NCBI GenBank assembly: GCA_946481275.1
Contig: CAMLMV010000006.1
Location: 124,001-188,000 of the forward strand
Direction: 5' to 3'
Source: an uncultured Massilia sp.
GTDB lineage: Bacteria > Pseudomonadota > Gammaproteobacteria > Burkholderiales > Burkholderiaceae
DNA length: 64,000 nt
Both the position numbers and the translations under genes were made by a program. Below the pieces are notes generated by a model, which did not search any database, had not been told where the DNA came from, and saw only the letters and a list, made by a program, of their open reading frames with translations. Below, in pieces: positions 36,425 to 46,057 of the stretch (the stretch's first letter is position 1; every line of letters begins with the position of its first letter).

Positions 36425-36741
36425 CGGTTCTGTCCTCCGTCCGGAATGGTCGAGTCGTGGTCGCGCATGTCGCGGTGGCGGTCGGGCTGCGGGTTGGCCT
36501 GGCCCGTGGCGCCCGGCTTCGGCTCGATGGCCTGTTCGAGGCCCGGCGTGCCGCGGCCTTCGTAGTTCTCCGTATCGACGAGGCCCTGCTCGAGATCTTC
36601 CGCCGCCTGCTTCATGATGCCGCGCGGCCTCACGCCCTGGGCGTCCGGTGATTCGTCGCGCTCGTGCGGTTCGCGCTTGTAGCTCTGCTCTTCGATCTTC
36701 CGGTCGGTATTCACGACGCGGTCTTTTTCTTCCTGCACCAT
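36421..36741 (-). CDS. Small hydrophilic protein of unknown function
   Basis: 106 residues, highly charged, no hydrophobic segment, rich in E, D, R, P, G and Q ([39 protein letters not shown]). It is probably intrinsically disordered, like several stress-related hydrophilic proteins. The stop overlaps the start of the next gene by 4 bases (ATGA), making it first in a three-gene operon with the propeller protein and OsmC. I do not recognise a family. Confidence 0.75.
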   Translation of the reverse strand: MVQEEKDRVVNTDRKIEEQSYKREPHERDESPDAQGVRPRGIMKQAAEDLEQGLVDTENYEGRGTPGLEQAIEPKPGATGQANPQPDRHRDMRDHDSTIPDGGQNR

Positions 36742-36810
36742 AGCAACCTCCTTCGATTCAATTGATTAAATCCTAATCCTTCGAATCGAACGCGGTCGCG
36801 CAATTGGAAG

Positions 36811-37773
36811 ATGCTTTTTTGCAATGAACTGTTTAACATGTTGGTTGATATGACAAATGCCATGAACGTCGTGAACACGCCAGCCCATCTCCATCACACC
36901 GCCAGTGACTGCCCGAACTGCAACGCCGTCGTTTCCGGTAATTTCTGTCACGAATGCGGCCAGGAAACCGTCCTGCATCCGCCCAGCACGCGCGAATTCC
37001 TGCACGAGTTCATCGGCCATTACGTCGCGCTGGAAGGCAAGCTTTGGAAGTCGCTGCTGCTGCTTTTGTTCCGCCCGGGTCAACTGACCTTGGAGTACAT
37101 CAATGGGCGCCGCGTGCGCTATATCCAGCCGCTGCGCCTGTACCTGACGTTCAGCCTGATCTTCTTCGCCGTCGCGAAATACGGCGGCCACGATGCGGTC
37201 CCGGCGCCGGCCGGGCAGGGACACGCGCCGTCGGCGGCACATGGCGAGGCGGCGAAGCAGGGCGGGCTGGTGCGCGAAGACGCGCCGGGTGAAATCGTCG
37301 AGGGCACGGTCGACCTGCGCAAGAGCATCGGCAGCGTCAACGAGCATTGGGGCGAGCAGGCGGACCGGTTCGCCAGGATGTCGCCGGCGGAGCGGGACAA
37401 GGTCATGCGGACGGCGTTCGGCAGCTATGTGCCGTATGCCGTGTTCCTGATGATGCCGCTGTTCGCGCTGTACCTCAAGATACTGTACCTGGGCTCGGGA
37501 CGACGCTACGGGGAACACCTGCTGTTCGCGCTGCACGTGAATGCGTTCGCATTCCTGGCGCTGACCCTGCTGATGGTGGTGCCGGATATCGTCGGCATCG
37601 TGTCGTTCGTGCTGTGGCTGTGGCTCCTGCTCTACACGCCCGTCGCCATGCGGCGCGTGTACGGCGGCTCGCGCCTGGTGACCGGCGTGCGCTGGTTCGT
37701 GCTGATGGCGCTGCACGTGACCGGGGTGGGGCTGGCGATCGGCGCCGCGTTCGCGTTCGGCATCCTCCATTGA
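36811..37773 (+). CDS. DUF3667 membrane protein with zinc ribbon
   Basis: 320 residues from 36811; ATGs at 36838, 36850 and 36862 are also possible and none has a good ribosome site. An N-terminal zinc ribbon (CPNCNAVVSGNFCHECGQ) is followed by HEFIGHYVALEGKLWKSL, LLFRPGQLTLEYINGRRVRYIQP (typical DUF3667) and a set of four or five membrane helices in the C-terminal half, split by a polar insert rich in Ala/Gly/His. Inner-membrane protein of unknown function. It is divergent from the hydrophilic-protein operon and followed by the SOS-type nadK promoter. Confidence 0.85.
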   Translation: MLFCNELFNMLVDMTNAMNVVNTPAHLHHTASDCPNCNAVVSGNFCHECGQETVLHPPSTREFLHEFIGHYVALEGKLWKSLLLLLFRPGQLTLEYINGRRVRYIQPLRLYLTFSLIFFAVAKYGGHDAVPAPAGQGHAPSAAHGEAAKQGGLVREDAPGEIVEGTVDLRKSIGSVNEHWGEQADRFARMSPAERDKVMRTAFGSYVPYAVFLMMPLFALYLKILYLGSGRRYGEHLLFALHVNAFAFLALTLLMVVPDIVGIVSFVLWLWLLLYTPVAMRRVYGGSRLVTGVRWFVLMALHVTGVGLAIGAAFAFGILH

Positions 37774-37832
37774 TGCCGCCACTGAGGCAGACACAGCCGT
37801 GCGCTTGCCGGAAGTCCATCCGCCCAACTATA

Positions 37833-37848
37833 CTGTGCGTTTGTACAG
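37833..37848 (+). promoter_or_regulatory. LexA (SOS) box upstream of nadK-recN
   Basis: CTGTGCGTTTGTACAG matches CTGT-N8-ACAG exactly. It begins 98 bases before the nadK ATG, with TACTGT...ACAGTA giving extended symmetry. recN is a classic SOS gene, so the site would put nadK, recN and perhaps hemH under LexA control. Confidence 0.8.
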
Positions 37849-37930
37849 TATTTGCTGAGTTGCGATAGTGCAGAAGCCGGGCGAATCGGTTAATCTTCTG
37901 TCTCCCTATCACCTGCTGCCGAGAGTCGTA

Positions 37931-38833
37931 ATGTCCGTGACGCCTGAACCGCAACAAACCATCGCGCTCGTCGTACGGCACAATACGGCCGGCATCGACG
38001 AGCCCGTGCAGGCCATCGTCGACTTCCTGCAGGAGGCCGGCTACCGCGTCGTGTTCGAGCAGGAAACGGCAGGGCACGTGAAGGTCGCCGGCGTGGACGC
38101 CATGACCATCGACGAGATCGGCGCGCACTGCGGCACCGCCATCGTCGTCGGCGGCGACGGCACGATGCTCGGCATCGCCCGCCAGCTCGCGCGCTACCGC
38201 GTGCCGCTCATCGGCATCAACCAGGGCCGCCTGGGCTTCATGACCGACATCCCCATCGACCGCATGCTGCCCGCGCTGGGCGAGATCCTCAGCGGCAAGG
38301 CCAAGGCCGAGGAACGCTCGCTGCTGGAAGCGCGCGTCGTGCGCGATGGCGTCGAGATCCACTGCTCCGTCGCCGTCAACGACGTCGTCGTCGCGCGCGG
38401 CACGGGTGCCGGCATGGCCGAGCTGAAGGTCACGGTGGACGGCACGTTCATGTACAACCAGCGCTCGGACGGCCTGATCGTGTCGACGCCCACCGGGTCC
38501 ACGGCGTACGCGCTGTCGGCCGGCGGCCCGCTGCTGCATCCAACGCTGGCGGGCATCGTGCTGGTGCCGATCGCGCCGCACGCGCTGTCCAACCGCCCGA
38601 TCGTCGTGCCGAACACGAGCGACATCGTCGTCGAGATCATCAACGGCCGCGACATCAGCGTGAACTTCGACATGCAGACCTTCACGAGCCTGCAGCACGG
38701 CGACCAGATCATGATCTCGCGCTCGCCCAATACCATCACCTTCCTGCATCCGGAAGGGTGGAGCTATTACCACACCCTGCGCGAGAAGCTGCACTGGAAT
38801 GAATATCCGTCCGGTGATGGCAAGCTCAAGTAA
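37931..38833 (+). CDS. nadK: NAD kinase
   Basis: 300 residues from the ATG at 37931; a GTG at 37868 would add 21. It phosphorylates NAD to NADP. Diagnostic motifs: [11 protein letters not shown] (ATP-binding GGDGT), [13 protein letters not shown], the [19 protein letters not shown] (substrate side) and [23 protein letters not shown] region. Cytoplasmic. The LexA box at 37833 and the close recN gene 31 bases downstream make it part of an SOS-responsive unit, an arrangement also seen in other betaproteobacteria. Confidence 0.95.
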   Translation: MSVTPEPQQTIALVVRHNTAGIDEPVQAIVDFLQEAGYRVVFEQETAGHVKVAGVDAMTIDEIGAHCGTAIVVGGDGTMLGIARQLARYRVPLIGINQGRLGFMTDIPIDRMLPALGEILSGKAKAEERSLLEARVVRDGVEIHCSVAVNDVVVARGTGAGMAELKVTVDGTFMYNQRSDGLIVSTPTGSTAYALSAGGPLLHPTLAGIVLVPIAPHALSNRPIVVPNTSDIVVEIINGRDISVNFDMQTFTSLQHGDQIMISRSPNTITFLHPEGWSYYHTLREKLHWNEYPSGDGKLK

Positions 38834-38864
38834 TCCCAGCATCCATCAGGAGACCTGTTTCTTC

Positions 38865-40529
38865 ATGTTGCGCACATTGACCATCCGCGACTTCGTCATC
38901 GTCGACACGATCGAGCTCGAGTTCTCGAACGGCTTCACGGTGTTCACCGGCGAGACCGGCGCCGGCAAGTCGATCCTGATCGACGCGCTCCAGCTCGCGC
39001 TTGGCGGCCGCGGTGAGGCAAGCATGGTGCGCGAAGGCGCGGCCAAGGCCGACATCAGCGCCGACTTCGCGCTGACCCAGGCCGCGAGCATCTGGCTGGA
39101 ACAGAACGAGTTCGAAACCGACGAAGGCGGCGCGCTGCTGCGCCGCGTGATCGACAACGCCGGCCGCTCCAAGTCCTACATCAACGGCATCGCGGCGACG
39201 GCCAGCCAGCTGCGCGAACTGGGCGAACTGCTCGTCGACATCCACGGCCAGCACGCGCACCAGTCGCTGTTGAAACTCGACGCCCAGCGCGCGCTGCTCG
39301 ACAACCAGGTTGCCGTGCGCGATCCGGGTGCGAGCGCGCAGGTGCAGGAAGTCGCAAGCGCCTATAAAGCGTGGAAGGCGCTGGCGCGCCAGCGCGAGGA
39401 ATTCGAGACGAACGCGAAGAACGTGCTGCTGGAACGCGAGCGCCTCGAGTGGCAGGTCGGCGAGCTGGATAAACTCGCGGTGAAGCCGGGCGAGTGGGCC
39501 GAGATCACGAATGAACACAGCCGCCTGTCGCACGCCGCGAGCCTCATCGAAGGCGCGCAGGAAGCGCTGAATGCGCTGTCGGAATCGGAGCAGCCGATCC
39601 TGTCGCAACTGTCGTCGCTGAACCTGAAGCTGTCGAAGCTGGCCGGCGTCGACGCGGGCCTGCAGGCCGTGCTCGACTGCATGGAGCCGGCGCGCATCCA
39701 GCTGCAGGAAGCCGTGTACGCGCTGAACACGTATGTCGACAAGGTCGAGCTCGATCCGGACCGCTTGTCCCAGGTCGACGCGCGCATGGACGCCATCCAC
39801 AGCACGGCCCGCAAATTCCGCGTGACGCCGGAAGAACTGCCGGAAGAACACGCGACGCTGAAGGCCAAGCTGCAGCAACTGGCCGACGCCAGCGACGTGG
39901 ACGGCCTGCGCAAGCAGGAAGAGAAAGCGAAGGCGGTCTACATGGCGGCCGCGCAAAAGCTGTCCGCGACGCGCGCGCAGGCGGCGCAGCGCCTGTCGTC
40001 GCAGGTGTCGGAAGCGATGCAGGAACTGTCGATGAGCGGCGGCCGCTTCGTCGTCGCGCTGAACCCGTGCGAGCCGGCCGTGTACGGCTGCGAGCAGGTC
40101 GAATTCCTCGTGGCCGGCCACGCCGGCGTCGCGCCGCGGCCGCTGGCCAAGGTGGCATCGGGCGGCGAACTGGCGCGCATCTCGCTGGCGATCTCCGTCA
40201 TCACGGCGAACGCGACGACGGTACCGACGCTGATCTTCGACGAGGTCGACACGGGCATCGGCGGCGGCGTGGCGGAAGTCGTCGGCCGCCTGTTGAAACG
40301 CCTGGGCCAGAGCCGGCAGGTGCTGTGCGTCACGCACCTGCCGCAGGTCGCGAGCCAGGCGAACCAGCACTTCCAGGTGGCCAAGGGCACGACGGATGGC
40401 GGCAAGACCGTGTCGCGCATCGACGTGCTCGACAACAAGGCCCGCGTGGAAGAAGTGGCGCGCATGTTGGGCGGCATCGAGATCACCGAGACCACGCGCA
40501 AGCATGCGCGCGAGCTGCTGGCATCCTGA
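38865..40529 (+). CDS. recN: DNA repair protein RecN
   Basis: The ATG at 38865 follows AGGAGA by about ten bases and gives MLRTLTIRDFVIVDTIEL, the conserved RecN start; 554 residues. SMC-like architecture: Walker A GETGAGKSILIDALQLALGG, QLRELGELLVDIHGQHAHQS, a central coiled coil (about 150-370), then VASGGELARISLAI (signature), LIFDEVDTGIGG (Walker B) and VTHLPQVASQA. It acts in recombinational repair of double-strand breaks. Downstream hemH begins 8 bases after its stop. Confidence 0.97.
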   Translation: MLRTLTIRDFVIVDTIELEFSNGFTVFTGETGAGKSILIDALQLALGGRGEASMVREGAAKADISADFALTQAASIWLEQNEFETDEGGALLRRVIDNAGRSKSYINGIAATASQLRELGELLVDIHGQHAHQSLLKLDAQRALLDNQVAVRDPGASAQVQEVASAYKAWKALARQREEFETNAKNVLLERERLEWQVGELDKLAVKPGEWAEITNEHSRLSHAASLIEGAQEALNALSESEQPILSQLSSLNLKLSKLAGVDAGLQAVLDCMEPARIQLQEAVYALNTYVDKVELDPDRLSQVDARMDAIHSTARKFRVTPEELPEEHATLKAKLQQLADASDVDGLRKQEEKAKAVYMAAAQKLSATRAQAAQRLSSQVSEAMQELSMSGGRFVVALNPCEPAVYGCEQVEFLVAGHAGVAPRPLAKVASGGELARISLAISVITANATTVPTLIFDEVDTGIGGGVAEVVGRLLKRLGQSRQVLCVTHLPQVASQANQHFQVAKGTTDGGKTVSRIDVLDNKARVEEVARMLGGIEITETTRKHARELLAS

Positions 40530-40537
40530 GATCATTC

Positions 40538-41641
40538 ATGCCCTTCAATAAAGAACCGCAGCACCAGCACGGCACCATCGCGAAGAGCGCCATCGTCCTC
40601 GTCAACCTCGGCACGCCCGACGCGCCGACGCGGCCCGCAGTGCGCCGCTACCTGAAGCAGTTCCTGTCCGACCCGCGTGTCGTGGAAATCCCGCGCGCCG
40701 TGTGGAACCTGATCCTGCATCTCGCCATCCTGCCGTTCCGCTCGGGGAAGTCGGCGCAGAAGTACGCGACGATCTGGAGCAGGGAAGGTTCGCCGCTGAA
40801 GGTCTACACGGAACGGCAGGCGAACAAGCTCCAGACGCTGCTCGAACAGCGCGGCCACCACGACGTCGAGGTGGCGATGGCGATGCGTTACGGCTCGCCC
40901 GCGCTGCCGGACGTGCTGGATGCACTGAAAGCGCGCGGCGCGGAGCGCATCGTCGTGCTGCCCGCCTACCCGCAATATTCCGGCACGACGACCGCGTCGA
41001 TCTGGGACGCCGTGTTCGACCACTACAGGAAGGTCCGCAACATCCCGGAACTGCGCCTCGTGAAGCACTACCACGACCACGAGGGCTATATCGATGCGCT
41101 GGCGGCGTCGGTGGAGACGTACTGGGAGACGCATGGCCGCGGCGAGAAGCTGGTGATGAGTTTCCACGGCGTGCCCAAGCGCACGCTGCTGCTGGGCGAC
41201 CCGTACCACTGCGAATGCCACCGGACGGCGCGCCTGCTGGCGGCGCGCCTGCGCCTGGCGCCGGAGCAGTACATGGTCACGTTCCAGTCGCGCTTCGGCA
41301 AGGCCGAGTGGCTGCAGCCGTACACGGCGCCGACCGTGCAGCAGCTGGCGAAGGACGGCGTCAAGCGGATCGACGTCCTGTGCCCGGGATTTACCAGCGA
41401 CTGCCTGGAGACGCTGGAAGAGATCAACATGGAAGTCCGCCACGACTTCGAATCGAACGGCGGCCAGGATTATCACTACATTCCCTGCCTGAACGACAAT
41501 CCGGCCTGGATCGTCGGGATGGCCGAGATCGCCGAGCAGCACCTGATCGGCTGGCCGACGATGCTCACGCCCGCGCAACGCGAGGCGCAGCGCCGCGACG
41601 CAGAAGTCGCGCGCGAGCACGCAGTGAAACTAGGGGCATAA
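40538..41641 (+). CDS. hemH: Ferrochelatase
   Basis: 367 residues from the ATG at 40538, eight bases after recN. Inserts Fe2+ into protoporphyrin IX, the last step of haem synthesis. Motifs: ILVNLGTPDAPT at the start (VLVNLGTPDAP), PLKVYTERQA, AMRYGSP, LPAYPQYSGTTTAS, VMSFHGVPKR with the catalytic histidine, and CPGFTSDCLETLEEI with the active-site acid. It probably shares the nadK-recN transcript. The long open frame through recN in this reading phase is a high-GC shadow. Confidence 0.96.
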   Translation: MPFNKEPQHQHGTIAKSAIVLVNLGTPDAPTRPAVRRYLKQFLSDPRVVEIPRAVWNLILHLAILPFRSGKSAQKYATIWSREGSPLKVYTERQANKLQTLLEQRGHHDVEVAMAMRYGSPALPDVLDALKARGAERIVVLPAYPQYSGTTTASIWDAVFDHYRKVRNIPELRLVKHYHDHEGYIDALAASVETYWETHGRGEKLVMSFHGVPKRTLLLGDPYHCECHRTARLLAARLRLAPEQYMVTFQSRFGKAEWLQPYTAPTVQQLAKDGVKRIDVLCPGFTSDCLETLEEINMEVRHDFESNGGQDYHYIPCLNDNPAWIVGMAEIAEQHLIGWPTMLTPAQREAQRRDAEVAREHAVKLGA

Positions 41642-41665
41642 GCGCCGTCGCCCGCCGGCGAAATG

Positions 41666-41773
41666 CTAGAATGCCACGTTTTGCGGCGCCGACCCCAGCT
41701 CCGCCAGGCAGATTGCGGCCAGTGCGAGCAGGGTGTAGATGAGCACGGCGCCGCTGATCAGATGCAGTTTCAT
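41666..41773 (-). CDS. Putative small membrane protein, 35 residues
   Basis: Starts at an ATG at 41773 with GGGAAC about eight bases upstream and ends at TAG. The peptide is MKLHLISGAVLIYTLLALAA followed by ICLAEL and a short polar tail, so a single hydrophobic helix. It lies in the 361-base gap between hemH and grpE, on the opposite strand. No homologue is recognised. It may be real or chance; the start context and helix are in favour. Confidence 0.45.
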   Translation of the reverse strand: MKLHLISGAVLIYTLLALAAICLAELGSAPQNVAF

Positions 41774-41906
41774 GTTCGTTCCCATCGGGTCGGGTGGATG
41801 TCTTGACGACACGATAGTAGAACGGCTGGCTGTCGATGGTGACTACGAGCAAGTAAATCTTGTAACAAAAGAATACGCACGTCTGCATATTAATTCTGCA
41901 ATTCCC

Positions 41907-41934
41907 CTTGAAAATGTAGGCGAATGCCCAATAT
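41907..41934 (+). promoter_or_regulatory. Sigma-32 heat-shock promoter of grpE
   Basis: CTTGAAA, 13-base spacer, CCCAATAT: an excellent match to the sigma-32 consensus (CTTGAAA-N11-16-CCCATNT). It lies 69 bases before the grpE ATG. Confidence 0.88.
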
Positions 41935-42002
41935 GGGGCGCTGTGTGACTGCAACAGTCGTCCAACCAATCAGCCAAGTCCTTGATTTCAGGAGTTTTTT
42001 CG

Positions 42003-42554
42003 ATGCAAGACCAAGAAAACCAAGAGGTGAGCAATCAGCCGGAAGCCGCCGATGCGGCTGCAGCCGCGGCAGCGCAGGCCGCACCGGCCAACGAGCCCGG
42101 CCTCGAAGAACAGCTGAGCGCCACCGAAGCCAAGCTGGCCGAGATGCACGATGCCTTCATGCGTGCCAAGGCCGAGGCGGACAACATCCGCCGCCGTGCC
42201 CAGGAAGATGTGAGCAAAGCCCACAAGTTCGCCATCGAAAGCTTCGCCGAGGCCATGGTGCCCGTGCGCGACAGCCTCGAGATGGCGCTGAAAGTCGAAG
42301 CGCCGACGGTCGAATCGATCAAGGAAGGCGTCGAGATGACCCTGAAGCAGCTCACCGCCGCGTTCGAAAAGAACCGCCTGGTCGAAGTGATGCCGCAGCC
42401 GGGCGACAAGCTCGACCCGAACAAGCACCAGGCCGTGGCCGTGGTGCCGTCCGACCAGGAAGCGAACACCGTGGTGGCCGTGCTGCAAAAGGGGTACATG
42501 ATCGCCGACCGCCTGCTGCGTCCGGCCATCGTGACCGCCGCCGCACCGAAATAA
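42003..42554 (+). CDS. grpE: Nucleotide exchange factor GrpE
   Basis: 183 residues from the ATG at 42003 behind AGGAG. The N terminus is acidic and alanine-rich; then come a long helix with [29 protein letters not shown] and the C-terminal beta-wing ([26 protein letters not shown]). It releases ADP from DnaK and acts as a thermosensor. An in-frame ATG at 41982 has no ribosome site. dnaK follows. Confidence 0.96.
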   Translation: MQDQENQEVSNQPEAADAAAAAAAQAAPANEPGLEEQLSATEAKLAEMHDAFMRAKAEADNIRRRAQEDVSKAHKFAIESFAEAMVPVRDSLEMALKVEAPTVESIKEGVEMTLKQLTAAFEKNRLVEVMPQPGDKLDPNKHQAVAVVPSDQEANTVVAVLQKGYMIADRLLRPAIVTAAAPK

Positions 42555-42578
42555 TGTTGCTTCGAAGCTGAATAAGCT

Positions 42579-42606
42579 CTTGAAACTAAGCGACATTTCC
42601 CAATAT
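42579..42606 (+). promoter_or_regulatory. Sigma-32 heat-shock promoter of dnaK
   Basis: CTTGAAA, 13-base spacer, CCCAATAT: identical boxes and spacer length to the grpE promoter. It lies 41 bases before the dnaK ATG and would give dnaK its own heat-induced transcript. Confidence 0.88.
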
Positions 42607-42646
42607 TCGACACATCTGAAAACTTAGTACTAAAAAGGAAAATATT

Positions 42647-44587
42647 ATGGGCAGAATCATCGGTATCGACCTGGGCACCACCAACTCCTGCGTGGCGATC
42701 ATGGAAAATGGTCAGCCCAAGGTCATCGAAAACGCGGAAGGCGCCCGTACTACGCCTTCGATCATCGCTTATCAGGAAGATGGCGAGATCCTGGTCGGCG
42801 CGCCGGCGAAACGCCAGGCCGTCACCAACCCGAAGAACACCCTGTTCGCGGTCAAGCGCCTGATCGGCCGTAAATTCGACGAGAAAGAAGTCCAGAAGGA
42901 CATCAGCCTGATGCCGTACGCGATCACCAAGGCCGACAATGGCGATGCGTGGGTCGGCGTGCGCGACAAGAAGCTGGCACCGCCGCAGATCTCGGCCGAA
43001 GTGCTGCGCAAGATGAAGAAGACCGCCGAAGACTACCTCGGCGAAGAAGTGACGGAAGCCGTCATCACCGTGCCGGCATACTTCAACGACTCGCAGCGCC
43101 AGGCGACCAAGGACGCCGGCCGCATCGCCGGCCTGGACGTCAAGCGCATCATCAACGAGCCGACCGCGGCCGCGCTGGCCTTCGGCCTGGACAAGCACGG
43201 CAAGGGCGACCGCAAGATCGCGGTGTTCGACCTGGGCGGCGGCACGTTCGACATCTCGATCATCGAGATCGCCGACGTGGACGGCGAGAAGCAGTTCGAA
43301 GTGCTGTCGACCAACGGCGACACCTTCCTGGGCGGCGAAGACTTCGACCAGCGCGTGATCGACTACATCATCGACGAATTCAAGAAGATCAACGGCCTCG
43401 ACCTGTCGAAGGACCCGATCGCCCTGCAGCGCATCAAGGCATCGGCCGAGCGCGCGAAGATCGAACTGTCGTCGTCGCAGCAGACCGAAATCAACGAGCC
43501 GTACATCGCCATGGCGAACGGCGCGCCGGTCCACCTGAACCTGAAGATGACCCGCGCCAAGCTGGAATCCCTGGTGGAAGAGCTGATCTCCGCCACCATC
43601 GAGCCTTGCCGCACCGCGATCAAGGACGCCGGCGTGAAAGTGTCCGACATCGACGACATCATCCTGGTCGGCGGCATGACCCGTATGCCGAAGGTGCAGG
43701 AAAAAGTTAAAGAGTTCTTCGGCAAGGATCCGCGCAAGGACGTGAACCCGGACGAGGCCGTCGCAGTCGGCGCCGCCATCCAGGGTTCGGTTCTGTCGGG
43801 CGAACGCAAGGACCTGCTGCTGCTGGACGTGACCCCGCTGTCGCTGGGTATCGAAACCCTGGGCGGCGTGATGACCAAGATGATCCAGAAGAACACCACG
43901 ATCCCGACCAAGTTCTCGCAGGTGTTCTCGACCGCCGACGACAACCAGCCGGCCGTGACCATCAAGGTCTACCAGGGCGAACGCGAAATCGCCGCCGGCA
44001 ACAAGGCGCTGGGCGAGTTCAACCTGGAAGGCATCCCGCCGGCACCGCGCGGCACACCGCAGATCGAAGTGACCTTCGACATCGACGCCAACGGCATCCT
44101 GCACGTGGGCGCGAAGGACAAGGCCACCGGTAAAGAGAACAAGATCACCATCAAGGCCAACTCGGGTCTGTCGGAAGACGAGATCCAGAAGATGGTGAAG
44201 GACGCCGAGCTGAACGCGGAAGAAGACAAGAAGGTCAAGGAACTGGCCGAGTCGCGCAACCAGGCCGACGCGCTGGTGCACTCGACCCGCAAGTCCCTGA
44301 CCGAGTACGGCGACAAGCTGGACGCCGGCGAGAAGGAAAAGATCGAAGCCGCGATCACCGACCTGGAAGGTTCGATCAAGTCGGGCGACAAGGCCGAGAT
44401 CGACGCCAAGGTGGCTGCGCTGTCGACCGCCGCCCAGAAGCTGGGCGAGAAGATGTACGCCGACATGCAGGCCCAGCAGGGCGCCGCGGGCGCACAGGCT
44501 GGCGGCCAGCAGCCGGGTGCGGAGTCGGCCAAGCAGGAAGACGACGTCGTCGACGCCGACTTCAAGGAAGTCAAGGACGCCAAGTAA
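42647..44587 (+). CDS. dnaK: Chaperone DnaK (Hsp70)
   Basis: 646 residues, standard length, with AAGGAAA six bases before the ATG. Nucleotide-binding domain: [54 protein letters not shown] and [16 protein letters not shown]. Substrate-binding domain: [28 protein letters not shown] (here [23 protein letters not shown]), then a helical lid and an Ala/Gln-rich tail ending [14 protein letters not shown]. It refolds proteins with GrpE and DnaJ. It has its own sigma-32 promoter. Confidence 0.99.
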   Translation: MGRIIGIDLGTTNSCVAIMENGQPKVIENAEGARTTPSIIAYQEDGEILVGAPAKRQAVTNPKNTLFAVKRLIGRKFDEKEVQKDISLMPYAITKADNGDAWVGVRDKKLAPPQISAEVLRKMKKTAEDYLGEEVTEAVITVPAYFNDSQRQATKDAGRIAGLDVKRIINEPTAAALAFGLDKHGKGDRKIAVFDLGGGTFDISIIEIADVDGEKQFEVLSTNGDTFLGGEDFDQRVIDYIIDEFKKINGLDLSKDPIALQRIKASAERAKIELSSSQQTEINEPYIAMANGAPVHLNLKMTRAKLESLVEELISATIEPCRTAIKDAGVKVSDIDDIILVGGMTRMPKVQEKVKEFFGKDPRKDVNPDEAVAVGAAIQGSVLSGERKDLLLLDVTPLSLGIETLGGVMTKMIQKNTTIPTKFSQVFSTADDNQPAVTIKVYQGEREIAAGNKALGEFNLEGIPPAPRGTPQIEVTFDIDANGILHVGAKDKATGKENKITIKANSGLSEDEIQKMVKDAELNAEEDKKVKELAESRNQADALVHSTRKSLTEYGDKLDAGEKEKIEAAITDLEGSIKSGDKAEIDAKVAALSTAAQKLGEKMYADMQAQQGAAGAQAGGQQPGAESAKQEDDVVDADFKEVKDAK

Positions 44588-44636
44588 TGACGTCCGGACG
44601 GGGCGGGCTTGACGGTCCGCCCCGTCGCCGCAACCC

Positions 44637-44675
44637 CGAGCCGATGCGACCTCATGGTGCCCGGCTCGTTTTTTT
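44637..44675 (+). terminator. Rho-independent terminator between dnaK and dnaJ
   Basis: CGAGCCG (44637-44643) pairs with CGGCTCG (44662-44668) and is followed by seven Ts. A second GC-rich hairpin at 44598-44625 (ACGGGGCGG/CCGCCCCGT) precedes it without a T-run. The pair should reduce read-through into dnaJ. Confidence 0.8.
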
Positions 44676-44842
44676 GTGGTGTGTCCAACATCATCGGGCC
44701 CGCTCCGGCCGTTGTTTTTACGGCCGAGTCGCGCAAGCCCGACATGCTCACTGTATACTCGTATCCTTTTGGGCTGTGCGATCGCAGGTGTCAGCCTGGT
44801 CCGCCACAGTTCTTTTGTAGATAGACAGCAAGGTGCCGACAA

Positions 44843-45964
44843 ATGGCAAAGCGTGATTTTTACGAGATCCTCGGCGTCGCGAAGACTGCTTCGGAAGACG
44901 AGATCAAGAAGGCCTATCGCAAGCTTGCGATGAAGTACCATCCCGACCGCAATCCCGACAACAAGGAAGCGGAAGAGAAGTTCAAGGAGGTCAAGGAAGC
45001 CTACGAGATGCTGACCAATCCGGAAAAGCGCGAGGCTTATGACCGCTACGGTCACGCTGGCGTCGATCCGAACGGCGGCATGGGCGGCGGCTTCGGTGCC
45101 GGCGGCTTCGGCGATGCGTTCGGCGACATCTTCGGCGACATCTTCGGCGGCGGCCGCGGCCGCAGCTCGGGCCCGCAGGTGTACCGCGGCGCCGACCTGC
45201 GCTACAACCTGGAAATTACGCTGGAACAGGCAGCGGCCGGCTTCGACACGACGATCCGCGTGCCGAGCTGGGACAAGTGCGACACCTGCCACGGCAGCGG
45301 CGCCAAGCCGGGCACGTCGCCCGTCACCTGCACGACCTGCCACGGCCACGGCCAGGTGCGCATGCAGCAGGGCTTCTTCTCGATCCAGCAGACCTGCCCG
45401 AAGTGCCACGGCAGCGGCAAGATCATCCCGGAACCGTGCGCATCGTGCGGCGGCGCCGGACGCATCAAGCGCAACAAGACGCTGGAAGTCAAGATCCCGG
45501 CGGGTATCGACAGCGGCATGCGCATCCGCTCGACCGGCAACGGCGAGCCGGGCACGAACGGCGGGCCGCCGGGCGACCTGTACGTCGAGATCCACATCAA
45601 GCCGCACACCGTGTTCCAGCGCGAAGGCGACGACCTGCATTGCGAAATGCCGATCTCGTTCAGCAAGGCTGCACTGGGCGGCGAGATCGAGGTGCCGACG
45701 CTTGGCGGCAAGGTCTCGTTCACGATCCCCGAAGGCACCCAGACCGGCAAGACCTTCCGCCTCAAGGGCAAGGGCATCAAGGGCGTGCGCTCGGGTTACT
45801 CCGGTGACCTGTTCTGCCACGTCGTGGTCGAAACGCCCGTCAAGCTCACCGACAAGCAGAAGGACCTGCTGCGTGAATTCGACCGCCTGACGAACGAAGG
45901 CGGCTCCAAGCACAGCCCGCAGAGCAAGGGCTGGATGGACAAGGTGAAGGACTTCTTCGAGTAA
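44843..45964 (+). CDS. dnaJ: Chaperone DnaJ (Hsp40)
   Basis: 373 residues. J domain with HPDRN in the [10 protein letters not shown] loop, a Gly/Phe-rich linker ([19 protein letters not shown]), four CxxCxGxG zinc repeats ([32 protein letters not shown]), then the client-binding C-terminal domains. It delivers substrates to DnaK and stimulates its ATPase. A terminator lies between it and dnaK and I see no sigma-32 site in the 167 bases after that terminator, so it may rely on read-through or an ordinary promoter. Confidence 0.98.
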   Translation: MAKRDFYEILGVAKTASEDEIKKAYRKLAMKYHPDRNPDNKEAEEKFKEVKEAYEMLTNPEKREAYDRYGHAGVDPNGGMGGGFGAGGFGDAFGDIFGDIFGGGRGRSSGPQVYRGADLRYNLEITLEQAAAGFDTTIRVPSWDKCDTCHGSGAKPGTSPVTCTTCHGHGQVRMQQGFFSIQQTCPKCHGSGKIIPEPCASCGGAGRIKRNKTLEVKIPAGIDSGMRIRSTGNGEPGTNGGPPGDLYVEIHIKPHTVFQREGDDLHCEMPISFSKAALGGEIEVPTLGGKVSFTIPEGTQTGKTFRLKGKGIKGVRSGYSGDLFCHVVVETPVKLTDKQKDLLREFDRLTNEGGSKHSPQSKGWMDKVKDFFE

Positions 45965-45976
45965 GATAGCGGATGG

Positions 45977-46010
45977 ACCGCCGGGCGCGCGAGCCCCGGC
46001 GGTTTTTTTT
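45977..46010 (+). terminator. Rho-independent terminator after dnaJ
   Basis: ACCGCCGGG (45977-45985) pairs with CCCGGCGGT (45995-46003), a perfect 9-bp stem, followed by seven Ts. Confidence 0.92.
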
Positions 46011-46057
46011 GACCAGAATGTGGTCGATTAAACAAGTTTTGTAGCAAGGTAAACGCC

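Noticed and set aside
41739..41948. Plus-strand frame of 69 codons between hemH and grpE
   Set aside because: It has no ribosome site, runs through the sigma-32 promoter, and has no protein-like hydrophobic or domain pattern.
44598..44625. GC-rich hairpin straight after dnaK as the terminator
   Set aside because: The stem is good but lacks a T-run; the hairpin at 44637-44675 with seven Ts is the better terminator.
42035..45913. Open reading frame of 1292 codons on the minus strand opposite grpE-dnaK-dnaJ
   Set aside because: It mirrors highly biased third-codon GC of the real genes, has repetitive Arg/His/Val-rich composition, and covers three unmistakable chaperone genes.
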